A stretch of DNA of 64,000 bases from Zeus faber (GCA_960531495.1 OY482851.1:6586714-6650713), one strand, 5' to 3'. Positions 40,756-54,839 are shown, counted from the stretch's first letter. The notes: generated by a model not told the origin, from the letters alone. Numbers and translations are program-made.

Positions 40756-42554
40756 ATTCAGGCGACAATCAGACGACAAGTAACTGAGCCGCCACTGCAG
40801 TGCGCTGTTACTACTAGACGTCCGTCTTACTGTCGTTTCGCATGATATTCTCATACGCTTTATTTACGGGGCATTTTCAGCTAAATTTGACGGCTAAATT
40901 ATTATACACCGGAGTTCAAGGAGAACCGGTGCCGTTCTCCGCTGGATGCTTTCCTTTAAGTATATAGTAAATCAAACACAAATTTCAGGCATTTGACCAA
41001 TCAGAAAGGTTGACTGAGACTCTTGAGAGGGGCCGAAAATACAGGCCCGCTTTAGTCAACGCGGTTGTTATGGAGGCAAACAAAAGCAAACTCACGCTTC
41101 CTTCAAGTGCTTTCATGTTATTTTACATCAAATAAAAAAAATAAAAAATAAATCATAACCGTATAATAAGCGCACTGTGAATAACCAAAGTAGCTCCTGC
41201 GGTTGGCCTCCGCTCTCAGTCAAACAAGCAAATAAACATATTTCGTCTCAAACTCAACCTCCCCGCAGACGTCTCCGCTACTCCTCCCGTTGGGACTCGG
41301 AGGGCCTAAATACACAGTTTAATCCGGAGTAAATAAAGCACAGGTGAGCCTGTGTCGAGCAGCTGGACCACTCCTGGCGCCGTTTGCCTTCCAGGCGGCA
41401 CGTTCCGGCGCCTGCCTCAGCTGCCACAACAACGGCTCCTGTCTCTCCAAGAGGAACACTTCTTGGGGGTGATTCACAGAGTGATATTAGACGGTCGGCC
41501 GTTTGGAATTACATAACAGTCGCCGGCCGCCGACTGTGGAGCGTGCAGGAGTATTCGGTGTTTTACAGAGGCAGAATGGGTATGAAGCGAAACATTAAAA
41601 ATAAATAATTTCGAGGGGCACGCCAGGGTGGATAATCCGCTGTGGTCCGTTTGAATTTTCTCTAACAGGTCAAATCCCTTCTCCAAATTGTTCCTATAAA
41701 CTTCTGCACATTTGGCGCCGGGCTGTTATGTAAATCAAACTGAGCATAACCGGATGCCAGATTATTCATGCTTCGTAGTATAACCCTCTGGCCTGTTCCG
41801 AGACGCCGTATATTCTTCTTTAGGAAAGCAACTGCAACCAACCGTGCCTTTCTTTTAATATCACAATATTTTTAAAATATTAAACGCACTGGTGTTCTTT
41901 TTGTTTCGGCTGAAGCCCCTTCTATCCTAAAGCACACTGACACGTCGTCCTCAGTCTGTACCATTACAGCCATATTGATGTAGAAGAGGGTAAATGATAT
42001 TGTTTTATTTTAAAATACAAATAGTATGGATTCTAACTTTCAAACCCCCAAAGAAAAAATTTTAGTTTAAAGCCGAGAGTAGCTGTGTTTTAACGTATTT
42101 GAATGCAGCGGGCACATTTTGGGTGAATGCTATGCAAATGTACTTTATCAATAAAAATCGACTCCTCTTCCTCTGATGTACCTTTTACCTTCTACTTCAA
42201 AATCCAATTCATGTTCTCTATTCTATAGAGCCCTGTATCCATTCAGTGAGTAAGCTGCCTGTTACCTGGTAGAACCATGGACCCTCACAAAGCTGAAGTT
42301 ACGACGACACCCCACGGCGTGGCGATAGAGAGGGGGAGGAGAGAGAGAGGGAGAGACAATTGGACAGCGAGGGCTGAAGTGAGACGGGGTCGAAAGTGTC
42401 AATAAAATGAAAGAGACTGCAACACGCCGGAGTCAGTAAACACATAGCAGCGCACAAGGTAAATAGATGCACATTTAAGCAAACACACGCACCCAACAAC
42501 CACTCGGGCATTCCCTCGGGAATGCTCTCGCACGCGCACATGCACACGCACACC

Positions 42555-42555
<1 letters not shown>

Positions 42556-42602
<47 letters not shown>
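42556..42602. repeat. (CA)n microsatellite
   Basis: About 23 CA units, preceded by CACGCACACCCC. Nothing was recognised between here and 43490. Confidence 0.93.
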
Positions 42603-42606
<4 letters not shown>

Positions 42607-43500
42607 CTCTTTCTCTCTCTCAGGACAATAGCACATGCGTGAAAACAAAGTGCAGGTACATAATGCACACACGCAGAGATGCACAGTTTGCAGAAACTAA
42701 CATTCTCAAGTGTCCCACTGGCAGGAGTGTCACAGTGAAGCTGGGTTTAATTTAGCTGTAAGCGCGAGGGAAGGCGAGGCCCGTTCTCGGTCCGGAACGG
42801 AACAATTGCATTAGAAGCAATGGGAGATAACTGTTTTGCTGTCTTTTATTTCTGACACGTCGGCCAAAATTGATCCGCGCCACTAGTCAGACGTGAAATT
42901 CAATGTCTACCGATTACTTTTTCACACAGGGACCAAATGGCACGCAAACGGCCCACTTAGGTACGGTGATTATATTTCTTATGTTCTTGTGAAGTTTACA
43001 AATAAAAGGTCATATTTTTATGGGTATTTATGTGCAGTTTCGTTTTCGAGAGTCTTGCAAAGACTCACATTGTCCGCGCCATGAAAGTATAATGCTCTTA
43101 ACACTTCTATGACATCACAGATTAAACCTCTTCATAATCTATATATCTATATATCTCTATAAATGTTTCCCTCGCGCAAATGAGCGTGCATGTCCAGCCC
43201 ACACGCCCATGCACACACCTACATGTGACCCCACCACCCTGAATCTAGTCTCCCAGGGCTGGCTGGCAGACATAATTATGATTGGTTGGCTTCTTGACCC
43301 TCTATCTGCCAACCAATCAAATTGAGGGATGATTATCATATGTTTGAAAAGTGCCTGTGAGCGCTTTCACAGAAATGCTGCTCCACTGTTTTTGGTGTCA
43401 CTCTTCTTTTCTTTCTTTCCTAGGGGGGAGAACAATCCCTCCCCCTGGCTTTTCTCATCAATGTAATTAACTTTCACGCATGCACGTGGGCGGGCACGCG

Positions 43501-43533
43501 CGCACACACACACACACACACACGCACGTACGC

Positions 43534-43593
<60 letters not shown>

Positions 43594-43640
43594 CCTCTAT
43601 CTGCATTCATACAGTTTATGTCTTTCTGTAACTTTACAAG
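43501..43640 (+). repeat. (CA)n with flank shared with composite repeats
   Basis: A CA/CGCA array (43501-43590), then CAGTTCCTCTATCTGCATTC and ATACAGTTTATG, nearly identical to the right flank of unit 2 at 51902-51935. It looks like a third, partial copy of the same dispersed unit. Confidence 0.6.
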
Positions 43641-43699
43641 AATCTGGCTTTACTCAGAAATTAGCGATGTGCACAGAGGATTTTAGGGGCGGGGGCGAA

Positions 43700-44000
43700 A
43701 ACCAGAAATCGGGCACTTTTCAGCGTCGTATGCGCGGAGGTCACTTTACACCTTACACTGTTTTCTGTACCATGGGGACACCTAGAGAACACTTTTGCAG
43801 CCTTTTTTTTTTTTCGACCTCAGGGGCATCAGGGGCGTGGTAGGCATCCTCTCGGAGAAGCTGTAACCCAGCAGCAGGACTATGGTGTGACGGGATCAGA
43901 CACTGCAGTCCAGCGCTTCACAGGTTCAGATCCTGATTTCCTTTTCGTCACTTAACGTTGGGTAAGATGCTTGCATCGGATTACGCCTGGCCAGCGCATC
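43700..44000. other. possible degenerate SINE region
   Basis: CACAGGTTCAGATCCTG at about 43918-43934 has a B-box look, and AACGTTGGGTAAGATGC resembles SINE body sequence. Too diverged to assign. Confidence 0.25.
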
Positions 44001-44411
44001 CCGAGGCAGCCCCGCATTAGTAATGTGCTTTTCTCCATTCGATTAGCCTTTCAACGAAGCAAAGAGCAAAGACGGTCTGGGAGAGCAAGCCAAAGAACAG
44101 AGTGTGCACACCAAATGGGAGATTTCTGCCAATCGGAATGGTGCGTGTGATGTGACACTAAACACTATCAAAAGACGGGGATGGAAAGTGATACAGGGGG
44201 AAAGGTCCGTGTGAGTGTGTGTACGTCACGTGATTTTGATGCTGAACGCCACCATTCTTGTGCATCGTGGTTGCATCTTCAGGGACGTTTGTGCAGTGTA
44301 AGTGTGTGTGTGTGATGTGTGCTTCTAGGGATGTTTGTTTATGTGAGTGTTTCTAGACCTCTGTGAAAATTAATGAGTCTGTATGTTGTCATGAGCCTGT
44401 TTGAGCATGCC

Positions 44412-44415
<4 letters not shown>

Positions 44416-44458
<43 letters not shown>

Positions 44459-44465
44459 CGTGCGT
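44416..44465. repeat. (GT)n microsatellite
   Basis: About 18 GT units followed by GCGT units. The interval to 45970 has only T-runs (45121-45139 and 45302-45329) and no supported gene. Confidence 0.93.
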
Positions 44466-45975
44466 GGTGTATGGTGGTTTAAGATTACTGGGCACTGAAT
44501 CCCAGACTGCATGTGAGGCAGCTTGTGCGTCTGTTCCTACTGCCTGTCTGTATCTGAGCACATCTTAGGTTCTCTTTGTGTGAGAATGTTGATTCGGTGT
44601 TTGTGTGAGTGCCCGTTTGTACTCCAGGGGGCGCACTCCCTGTCAGGTCGAACCCGCTGGCCTATAAAACAAATACGGAGAGCCGACCCAGAGCATTCTG
44701 ATTACAGTGCGGAGCAGCTTTTCTCAAGGTAACGTTTTACTGGCACACAGCTGCATGCTGCCGAGACGCTCTGCCCTAATCTATAAATCTCCGGCTCCGC
44801 CCTGCTACAGCAAGGTGGTGGCAAGCGTGAACCCAAACCCGAGGCTTCAAATCTTCCCTCCCGGAACAGGGGATGCCAAAATCACTGTGTCCATTTGATA
44901 TGCCTGTCTGTGCTTTGGGCCTACTTGTACGGCTATAACTATGTAACTATGTGAATGAATGAGTGTGACAGTGTACTGTGTGCGTATGGTGCTGAGATAC
45001 TGTACGTTTGTCTAAAAAGTAGTGTTACCACGTAGGAGAGCACGACTACATGTGTGAGAGGTGCTTCTGTGCACGTGCCCGTGTTTCCATGCGTGTCAGC
45101 CTCCTGCAAACTCTCTCCTCTTTTTTTTTTTTTTTTTTTCGTACGGACTAACAGAGATGGGGGAATGAACTCAGGACTAGTTGGCTGGTTATTCCTGTCC
45201 ATACGCCTGTCACTTGCATGTTCGCACCTTCACTCCACACCCCCACGTGTCTGTTCTCAGGGTCTGTGTGGGCCCCGTTCTGTGTCTGTATGCCATTAGT
45301 CGTTTTTTTTTTATTTTTTTTTTTTTTTATGTGCTTGTGCGTGAGTGTCTGGCTTGTTTGGCTAATTCTGTCTGGCAGAGAATGTCCCGAGGCAAGAATT
45401 TGGAGAGGAGAGTGTCGGCTACTCCGCCGATATGTGACACCGTGCCAACACGGGCGTGCAGCCACTTGTGATTAGAACGGTCCAACGCTCCCCTATCATA
45501 GCCTCCTCACTGCCAGAAACAGATCCAGAGTGCTGCAAAGGAGAACGCTACACCTCCAAAAACCATAAAAAAAAAAAACACAACAGGACGGGAATGTCGC
45601 AAACAAAATACGGGAACCCATCGGCAAAAACGGCGGTGGAACGCGACGTACAAGCAATATCGTTCACACGTTTTCTCTCAAAGTAAGGCGCGGCGTCGGT
45701 TGCGGAGGAGGATCTTCCGGTGCCTTTCTCCTCAAAGCGCTCGCCAACAAGCGTCGGCTGCCAAATTGTACAGCAAAGCATGTATGTCAGCCTCAGTGGG
45801 AAGTTCAGTGCTCCCACCGCGCGCCAAATGCCGGAGCCATGTCCCCTATTAAGGTCCATATTGACAGTGGCTGCCATGTTGTTTCAAGGCGCTGTCGCTT
45901 TCTCTAGTGTGCAAATCACGCTCGTCTCATGTGTCGCGGGCGCCGCCTTCCCCGCCGATCTGTCGGCTCCTGTCT

Positions 45976-45989
45976 CCATTACTCTCTCC

Positions 45990-46024
<35 letters not shown>

Positions 46025-46197
46025 CCTATGTCCCTCTCGCTCTCTCGTTCAATCGTAGTGTCTCGTCTCCTCGGGGTCGGCGTTCACGCGCAATAAAAGA
46101 AGACATCCTTCTATTTCTCCTTTTCCCGTCTCTGATCTCTCTCCCTCCACCTCTTATTTCCTCTTATTGAACTCTCTCCCCCTCTATTTATCTCTCC

Positions 46198-46232
<35 letters not shown>

Positions 46233-46235
46233 CTT
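45976..46235. repeat. (CT)n microsatellites
   Basis: CT arrays at 45976-46024 and 46197-46231 within a pyrimidine-rich stretch that continues to about 46340. Confidence 0.92.
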
Positions 46236-46899
46236 TCTCCACACTCTGCTTCCTCCACCTGCTCCCCCTCCCCACCTCCACCCCCTTCTCTTTCCTTTTT
46301 CTCCATCTCTTTCGCTCTCCGTCAATCCCCCCCCGAACTTCCGGAAAACCCCCCCCCGCGGTTGAGCCAGTGCGAGCGGGGACAAACCTGATCCTGCGAC
46401 GCGAGGAGGCCCCTGCTGCAAAGCCTAATGAACAAGACGATGAGACAACCTGTCCCCGAAACACGGGTCAACACCGGTGCAGCATTGTCGAAAGGCGGCG
46501 GCCAGAGCTCGGTACTTTCCCAAACTTCCATACCGATGCTGGCGAGGGTAGCGCGGCATCAGCCACGCAAGCCACGACCGTGGCTGGAGAGAACGTTTGT
46601 TGTCGATGCTGCAACCACATCGCCGATTGGTAAACATTTTAAACCGCTTCCCAGCCCCTCGGCCCATATTACGCCGGCGGGCCACCCTGACGGCGACGGG
46701 GCTTCTGTGCCCCCGGGCGTTTGTGGGCGTGTCGGCTCAATACTCTGGCACGGTGGGGGAGAGAGAAATGCTTACGATCATTTATTTTGAATGAGGACAA
46801 AGGCCTCTACCTCCAGTGGGGGAGTTTTTTAAAACGTTGTCTCTGTTTTCCTAGGAACCCCCCAACTTTATGTAAGGAGGAATGTTCTTTCTCTATACA

Positions 46900-47255
46900 A
46901 TGTCAATTCTAACATGGAAGAACCAGGTCAGATTTCGTCCTGTTTACCTTGTAAGGAGATGAAGAATAACCACAGGGAGCCTGGAGGTGCATTGTAAGGG
47001 ATTGTAATCCATGTCTGCCAGGTCATTTACAAGTGCCTGTGAATTTACTGTTTGAGGTTGGCATCCAGGGAGACAGTTGAGGGACACAGACTTGTAAATG
47101 ACTTCTGACCCAAGCCACCCCCTCTGTTGTTTTATAAAGCCCTCTTGATCAGAAATAAGATCAGACTGGGTTGAACACTGCTTTGGGGCACTACTGAACC
47201 TTATTCTTTATTCTGCAGAATAAATAATCTTGAATATTCTCAGTTGTTGTTTTCT
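46900..47255 (+). mobile_element. possible second type of solo LTR
   Basis: This stretch carries a TATA-like TTTTATAAAGC at about 47132, and AATAAATAATCTTGAATATT about 90 bp later, then a T-rich end. Promoter and poly(A) signals this close together are typical of an LTR. Ends and target duplication are not clear; no coding region is attached. Confidence 0.3.
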
Positions 47256-47275
47256 TGTAGCGGGCAGGTTCACCT

Positions 47276-47706
47276 CACTGATCATTGCAGAAGAATTTCT
47301 TCCACTGCACTGCTGCCTCACAGCAAGAAGGCCCTGGGTTCGATTCCCACCTGGGGAGCTGTTGGCACCGTGCTCTGGCGGGTCATCTCCCAATTAGGAA
47401 CCTTTCTGTGTGGAGTTTGCATGTTCTCCCCGTGCTCACATGGGGTTTCCTCCACCTAACGTCAGTAAGGACCCCCACCAAAAACATGCACACATCATCG
47501 TCTGACCAGCGATGGACATTTGGAACCAGGTCCCCGGGCGCGTCGTCAAATGCTGCCCACTGCTCCTGGCTGGCCCCCCGGAGGAAGGACATGCCAGGAG
47601 GGGTCAAATGCAGAGGCCACATTTCACCATCCAAAGCATATGCAAGTGTTGTAGTGTGGCGTGTCGTGTGATCAGTCATCACAATCAAGATTCTTATCCT
47701 TCTAAT
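47276..47706 (+). repeat. tRNA-derived SINE
   Basis: The head contains CTGCCTCACAGCAAGAAGGC and the RNA polymerase III B-box-like GGGTTCGATTCCC. Next come CTGTGTGGAGTTTGCATGTT and CTCCCCGTG, and a 3' part ends AAATGCAGAGGCCACATTTC and then a GATTCTTAT-type tail. This layout is common in teleost SINEs. The 5' end is degenerate. Confidence 0.7.
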
Positions 47707-48539
47707 ATCAACTGGCTACTGTGAGCGTGGAAAACATTTCCGACCTCACTCCTTTTCCATATTTAATATACATTATATAGATAGAAGGTGCCGTGCCTAC
47801 TTATTTTTTTTATTAAAATGGTGTAGTTTGTTTACTCGGCAAAACAAATAACCTCTTGAAAAAAATTACGTAAATCATCTTGCCATCCGTCCCTTAAAAT
47901 TAAGAATTGTCCTGGCTGAAGAAAGATAAAATGATGTGTTCCTTGTTTTATCGATAATTTAAGTGACATTTTTAGTTTCAAATAATAGGAACAATGCAGT
48001 GGTCCGAACCTCCATTTTCCAAGGACCAGCGCCGTTGACAGCGTATCTTCCTTCCTATTGGCCGTCGTCTGTGCTGCTCATTTGCATAAAGTTTCAACCT
48101 GCTCATCTTTCCTTGTCGGTGTGAAGCCGTCAGTTTGTCGCCGGTCGTCGCTCTGCCCCCCTGCAGGTGGATGAAGCCGCGCTCCGTCTGAAATGCATCG
48201 CAGCCTGTCGACGGCGGTGTGACCCGAACATTACAGTACATTATCATTTTGCTTTACCGGACTTTCATTTAGTTTAGCAGTTCATATTGTCTGTCAATTA
48301 CAGCAGGGGTTCCAAGACTGGGGTCCTCGATGGATTTGCAGGAAAAATGATACATACAGTATATAACAGTGTTTCTCAAATGGGGGTACCCGTACCCCTA
48401 GGGTACAATAAAAATATTGTAGTTATATAGTTATATAACGTTAAAAAAAAACCACATACGACACACATACAATACATAATTTATGTTAATTTTATTTATT
48501 TTCCTCCCAATGCCAGTGATCGGGATACTAAGCTCAAAA

Positions 48540-48864
48540 AACAACCAGTGTGTGGTGTGGGGATGGTGTGGTCGGAGCAGCCTCACCTGTCCTGGGTCTA
48601 GGTAATTGGAGTCCAGGATCAGTGTGGCTTAACACCTGTTGCTCGTCGGTTGGTCTTGCGAGCAACAGGTAAAACCCCCATCCCCACACACACTCAGGAG
48701 AGGAGCCCTTGTCATGACATGCTGCCCATCTGCTCCGGGGCTTGTTCCACCGAGCCCGCTCTCTACAACAAACTTGTGTGTCTGAAACCCCGTCGTCCGT
48801 GTCTCTGTGCCGGAGGGCCCATAAAACGCCACTTGGCTGGCTTGTGGCAGGCGGAACTCCTACA
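48540..48864 (+). mobile_element. LTR of a retrotransposon (LTR copy 1)
   Basis: About 320 bp. It begins near GTGTGGTGTGGGGATGGTG and ends TCCTACA just before a primer-binding-like site. It shares its body with 54205-54475 (same orientation) and with 49080-48888 (inverted). Shared landmarks are CACACTCAGGAGAGGAGCCC, CTCTCTACAA(T/C)AAA and GTGTCT(C/T)TGTGCCGGAGG. Confidence 0.65.
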
Positions 48865-48882
48865 CTGGCGCCTGAACAGGGG
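48865..48882 (+). mobile_element. tRNA-Lys-like primer binding site
   Basis: TGGCGCCTGAACAGGGGC differs at two of 18 positions from the complement of the 3' end of vertebrate tRNA-Lys(UUU). It lies directly after the end of the LTR-like sequence, where reverse transcription starts in retroelements. No gag or pol follows. Confidence 0.6.
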
Positions 48883-49080
48883 CTCTCCGGCACGGGGGAG
48901 TGTAGAGAGTGGACGAGGTGGAACAAGCCCCGGAGCAGATGGACAGATGGATTTCATGACGAGGGCTCCTCTCCTGAGTGTGTGTGGGGAAGGGGGTTTT
49001 ACCTGTTGCCCATTGGGCCAACAACAGGTATACGGCCACACTGACCCTGGGCACCAATTACCTAGGCTGCTCAAACAACA
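48883..49080 (-). mobile_element. inverted partial LTR (LTR copy 2)
   Basis: Reading the minus strand from 49080 gives the same LTR body as copy 1: GTTTGAGCAGCCTAGGTAAT, then the CACACTCAGGAGAGGAGCCC landmark and a short tail. The two copies face each other across the primer binding site, so this is a nested or rearranged remnant. Confidence 0.6.
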
Positions 49081-49798
49081 CCATCCATTTTTTCCATATT
49101 TATTTCAATGTCAACCCCGCGCATGATGGAGATCTTGATTTTGAGGTTTTTCTCCAAGTTTGTTTCCCTCCAATCAGAGTTAAGACGTCCAAAGGTGGCC
49201 TTGCCTTGAAGAGGTTTGGGATGCGGGGGAGTTTGAGTTTGAGGACGGTAGCTCACAGGGATGGGTGACGGGTGACCGCAGAGAGGGATGGGTTCAGTTT
49301 GGGGTCGTGCAGGAGGAGACACATTTTCCTATAAACTTGTATTTCCTATTTCTTCCTCTGGCGCTGTTTTTTTTTTTTTTTTTACTGATTGCTCCTTTAA
49401 AGCTTGGTTAACGAGTCCCCCCTCCCGCTCTCCCATTCACCCCAACCCCACCCGGCTCGCTCCCTCATCCAGCTGCCGCCGTCTCCCATCTCCAGCGCTC
49501 CCTAATCACACGTGTGCAGCATTCATCCATGGCTGTCACTCATGCAGAAATGTTAGCTCTGTCACTTCCTCTCTGCCCCCCCCCCCATCCTTAGCTTTTC
49601 AATTTGTCATTTCTACCCCCCCACTCTCCCCTGCTCCTCCTCCTCCTCCGCACTCTCATCTCCCTCATCCGTTCATCTCTTGCTTTCTCCCCTTCCTCCG
49701 CTTCCACCCAAAGGGAAACAGGAGAAAGGACGAACAAAACAAGAGAAACGAAACAAGTGAGATCCAACAGTATGTATGAAGGTTTATTAAATACCACA

Positions 49799-50160
<362 letters not shown>

Positions 50161-50867
50161 GGAAAGACATGCATTACCTGCATTTCTTTTCTGTTCATTT
50201 TCATGTGCGACAAGACACACTGTGAAACATTCGACAACCGTGTGTATCCGCGGCGACGATAAACCCAAACTCCAGTTATTCCAATTTGGAAGTTTTTATT
50301 TGTTATCCGGGCGAAGAATGAACCCAATTCAGAGATCCCGAAACGCACCCCGTGAGATGGAGAGGAATTCGCACGGAAAGTTACGCAGGGAAATCATTTG
50401 GGAGCGGAAATGATTAAAGACGCTAAAATGCGACATGGGTGGAGGGTGGGGTGTGGTTCGGGGGGTAGCGGCACGAGGAGCTAATGGCCGACGTTCCCAC
50501 TCATCCGACGCCGACAAATCTAAATAAAAAGGCAAGCCAGGGGGAGGCCGTGGCAGCACCGAGAGGCGGAGAAGCACGACTTGCTGGTGGAAAGTGACAG
50601 CTCAACATTTTAATGAAATTACGATGTTTTCCATACGGCGCGGTGGGAAGATAGAGCTGCGGGGAAAAAAAAATGAAAGCGTTGTTGTTCAGGGAGCGCC
50701 TGAGTGCTGTAAACCGTCACAGCCAAGTCCCACTGCAGATCATCTAATCCTAACTCCCAAATAACTTTTTCATGCTTGCTGTCATTCGGCGGATTCGGGC
50801 TGGCTTTTAATTGGTTCATCCGTCTGGTAAATGGCTAAACCCAGAGAACTGCGTGAGGTAATAATGC

Positions 50868-50949
50868 TCTCTCTCCCTCTCTCTCTCTCTCTCAGTCGCT
50901 CTCGCTCTCACTCTCACTCTCTCTTTCTCTCTCTCTCTCCCTCTCTCAC

Positions 50950-50991
<42 letters not shown>

Positions 50992-51017
50992 TCTATCTCT
51001 CTCTCTCTCGCTCTCTG
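50868..51017. repeat. (CT)n microsatellite, interrupted
   Basis: About 150 bp of CT units with CG, CA and TT interruptions, ending at the start of local duplication copy 1. Confidence 0.93.
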
Positions 51018-51039
51018 TGAGTGTGCTGCTAATCAGAGG

Positions 51040-51250
51040 GACTGTAGACGGGTATCCAAGCGCAATCACAGACTTATACTCCTTGCTGTGTGTGTGTGTG
51101 TGTGTGTGTGTTTATGTGTGTGTGTTTATGTGTGTGCGCGCATTTCATTAGTTGGTGACTGACTGATTAGCTCTCAACTCCCGTGCTCTCAGAATGCCAC
51201 TCACACAGACAACAAACAAAACACAGCACCCTCCTGTGTGTAACTATCTC
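51040..51250 (+). repeat. local duplication, copy 1
   Basis: TATCCAAGCGCAATCACAGA, then CTTATACTCCTTGCTGTG, a GT array (51088-51140) and GACTGATTAGCTCTCAACTC match 54870-55055 in order, interrupted by the microsatellite. Confidence 0.6.
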
Positions 51251-51261
51251 CCCCCACCGCG

Positions 51262-51265
<4 letters not shown>

Positions 51266-51358
<93 letters not shown>

Positions 51359-51370
51359 TACCACACACAC
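51266..51370. repeat. (CA)n microsatellite
   Basis: About 45 CA units, then AGACATACCACACACACG. Confidence 0.95.
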
Positions 51371-51503
51371 GCGCAGAATAATTGTCCTTAACTTGTGCAT
51401 ATATTTCCTGGGCCATGATTTAATATGATAAACAGACACTAACGCAAACTCCCCAACTTATTTGCAATGGATTTAAACCTCATATGCAAACACCTTTCAA
51501 CCC

Positions 51504-51939
<436 letters not shown>

Positions 51940-51945
<6 letters not shown>

Positions 51946-52165
51946 GTGCACACACACACACACACACACACATGTGCACACACGTGCACACACACACACA
52001 CACACACGGCCACACACGTGCACGTACGCACACATGCACGCATACACATGCACACATGCACACACACACACACACGCACGCACACATGCACACATGCACA
52101 CACACACACGCACACGCACGCGCGCGCGCACACACACAAACACACACACACACACACACACCCGC
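51940..52165. repeat. complex (CA)/(CG)/(TGCA) array
   Basis: Alternating purine-pyrimidine sequence over about 220 bp, with CACGTGCA, CATGCA and CGCGCG variants. From 52170 to 54200 no gene is recognised. A short CT/CA tract is at 53312-53360, and a CAGGGGCGGCTG terminus-like motif is at about 53531. Confidence 0.9.
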
Positions 52166-54204
52166 ACACACTCCCACATCCCTGTCTCAGTAGCCTTTGG
52201 CAGTCGTGTACAGGCTCAATTTGTCTTCCTTTTGTTTTCTGGAGACAAAGACCACGAGCCTCTATCCGCAGGCACAGCTGCAGTCTTCTGTCTCGGCTGC
52301 GTCGCGCCTCATCGGCCGAGTTCAGAAAAGGAGAGGCTCCATCTGGTCAGTCCGCAGGACGACGGATCAACTGGATCTACTGCTATGACTCTATGTTAAG
52401 CAGAGAGAGATGCAAACTGTCAATGACGAGAACGAACAATTATTTAATCAGGCATTAACTTTGATCAGTTAATGCGACAGTATTTTCATGGCCCCCGACA
52501 CTGATGGGGGTGAGGTGAAACCACGCTAAAATGCACTGAAACGACGACGCCGGGGAGCCATTGGCGGTAGTTTACAGACAGATCGAAACCGAGATCGACA
52601 TGCCTGTTGTGTACGATGTGGAAACCAGACCAAAAGAACCCCGATGTGTGGCGCGTTGAACGCACACACACCCTCAGACACGCCCATGCTTTCCAACCGG
52701 AGCCACCGCTACACCCACGCCTCCGTTCCTTCTGGGAGAGAAAGCGCCTCTCGCCCCACGAAAACAAGTCGCCTCCTCTGCTCGTGAGCCCACTCTAGAT
52801 TGAAGTCCCTCGGAGATTTGGGGGGTTTCGTTCGGGAGCGATGAGAGTCATTCCGTGAAAGATGCTGCTGTTTCATCGATCTTCATTTCATTTGCAGCGA
52901 GTCACATTACATCATGTGCTTAAACCTGCGCGCAGGGGGGCGAACGAAGCAAAGGAGCGTCGACATCAGTGGATCCAAGAATCCACGCAAAACAAAGACA
53001 CCGAAGAAATGACGCTATTCGCCCGTAATGTAATTCAGTGATGAGAGGAAGCTCCGCAGTCATCCTAGTTCAATCAAAAAAAACCCCAAAAAAAACAAAA
53101 AACACAAAAGACAATTTGGGAGTTAATTGGGAAAGTCTCGAGGGAGGGGTTCTCGTATTGTAATTTACTAACCACTGGGTCGTATGTGCTTTGCGCCCCA
53201 AATCTCTTTTCTCGGCGGGAGCTGTGTTAGTCTCATCAGATTCCCAAATTGTCACCACGCTCTGTTCTTGTGGTGCTTAATAACTTTCCCGTCACGTTCA
53301 GAATGGTATCTCTCTCTCTCTCTCTCACACACGCACGCACGCACACGCACACACACACAAAATCTTCACTTCACAACAAATTTGTGAATGTTTTCACGTT
53401 CACGTTACAGACTTGAAGCCGGAATAACTTTTGAAATAGCATGTCAACAACGCGCTCCTTATATGTTTTGCTGCCGACGTTTGATACGAATGGGACCTGG
53501 TCAGCAATAGAGAACAGATGCGACTTATACCAGGGGCGGCTGCGGGTGGTCATGATACGGAAAAATCCAAGGAGCTTAAAATTTGCACCTTCAATTCCGA
53601 CAGGCACATTATTTCGCTTATAAATCACCATTACGTCTCATCCAAGAGATCAAATATCTTATCAAATGGTCCATAGCAGGTGTCCTTTCCTCGTACTGCC
53701 AGAGTGGAGTCGCTTTCAAACAGCGGACATCTTGGAACTCTTGTGTTTCCAAAATGGTACACGTGTAGAACATTGGGATAATGAGTTTTTGTCATTGAGC
53801 AGCTGTTGAGAGTAATGAGCATTTAATCTTCGAGAGGGAGAGTGCCGTGAATATTCAAGCTTTGATCAACGCGAGGAGCCTTTCCCGTCCTGTCCTCCTC
53901 TCCTCTCCCTTCATCCTCAGCTTCCTTCATTTCTAGCTCTCCTCCTCCTCACCTCCGCCTCCTCTTCCTCCACCCACTTCTCTCTCAGCGCCTCCTGGAC
54001 TTGTAAGCACTCCCACGGGACCGGGAGAGATTTGCATTGAACAAATATTGTCGAAATTAAAAACCATTTAAAGAAGATAACTTAGATATTAGGAACGTTT
54101 TGCGAGAAGTTTCTACTTTTTCCATTGACTTCCACTCAGTCTGGGGTTTTCTGAAACGACATCGAGTAGCCATAAGGCTGACCTGCTATGTTAAGCACTT
54201 CGGC

Positions 54205-54477
54205 ATTGTGGTGTGGGGAGAATGTGGTTTGAGCAGCCACACCTGTCCTGGGGCCAAGGTAATTGGGGACCCAGGATCAGATTGGCTGTACGCCTGTTGC
54301 TCGTTGGCTGGTCTAACGAGCAAACGGTAAAGCCTCCATCCCCACGCACACTCAGGAGAGGAGCCCTTGCCATGACACGGGTCCATCTGCTCCTGGACTA
54401 ATTCCACCGAGCCCACTCTCTACAATAAACTGTGTGTCTACAACCCCGTGTTCTGTGTCTTTGTGCCGGAGGTCCCT
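54205..54477 (+). mobile_element. solo or truncated LTR (LTR copy 3)
   Basis: Same family and orientation as 48540-48864. It starts at the GTGGTGTGGGGAGAATGTGG region and runs through CTCTACAATAAACTGTGTGT to GTGCCGGAGGTCCCTGAA, where similarity stops. AATAAA sits about 60 bp before the end, as in an R/U5 boundary. No internal region is attached. Confidence 0.65.
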
Positions 54478-54839
54478 GAATTTTCAATCTTCATTTTTTC
54501 ATCAAATTCATAATTAAATAACAGTAACCATGACCTCATGAATATAGGATTGGAAATATCATGAACACTGTGCTATTGCATAAGATTTTGCAATATGTCT
54601 GTTTCCTGGCTTGATCCTGTGATCATGACACGGCTCTCACACAAAATTCATATTCAATTATGGCGAAAACAATAAGGGAAAAGTGATTTGGCTTAATGTG
54701 TTTTCTTTTCGTGTGAGGAATCGAGAATATGCCATATTTCAGACAGCCAGTCAAATAAACAGACAGACACAGTTCAAGAGAGAGAATATTACCCCAGGAC
54801 ATTGAATATTTTAAAACCAGAGCCCATGAAGTAGTGATG

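Noticed and set aside
46370..46633. Exon of an upstream gene
   Set aside because: GC-rich open frame of 87 codons without convincing splice sites or a known domain.
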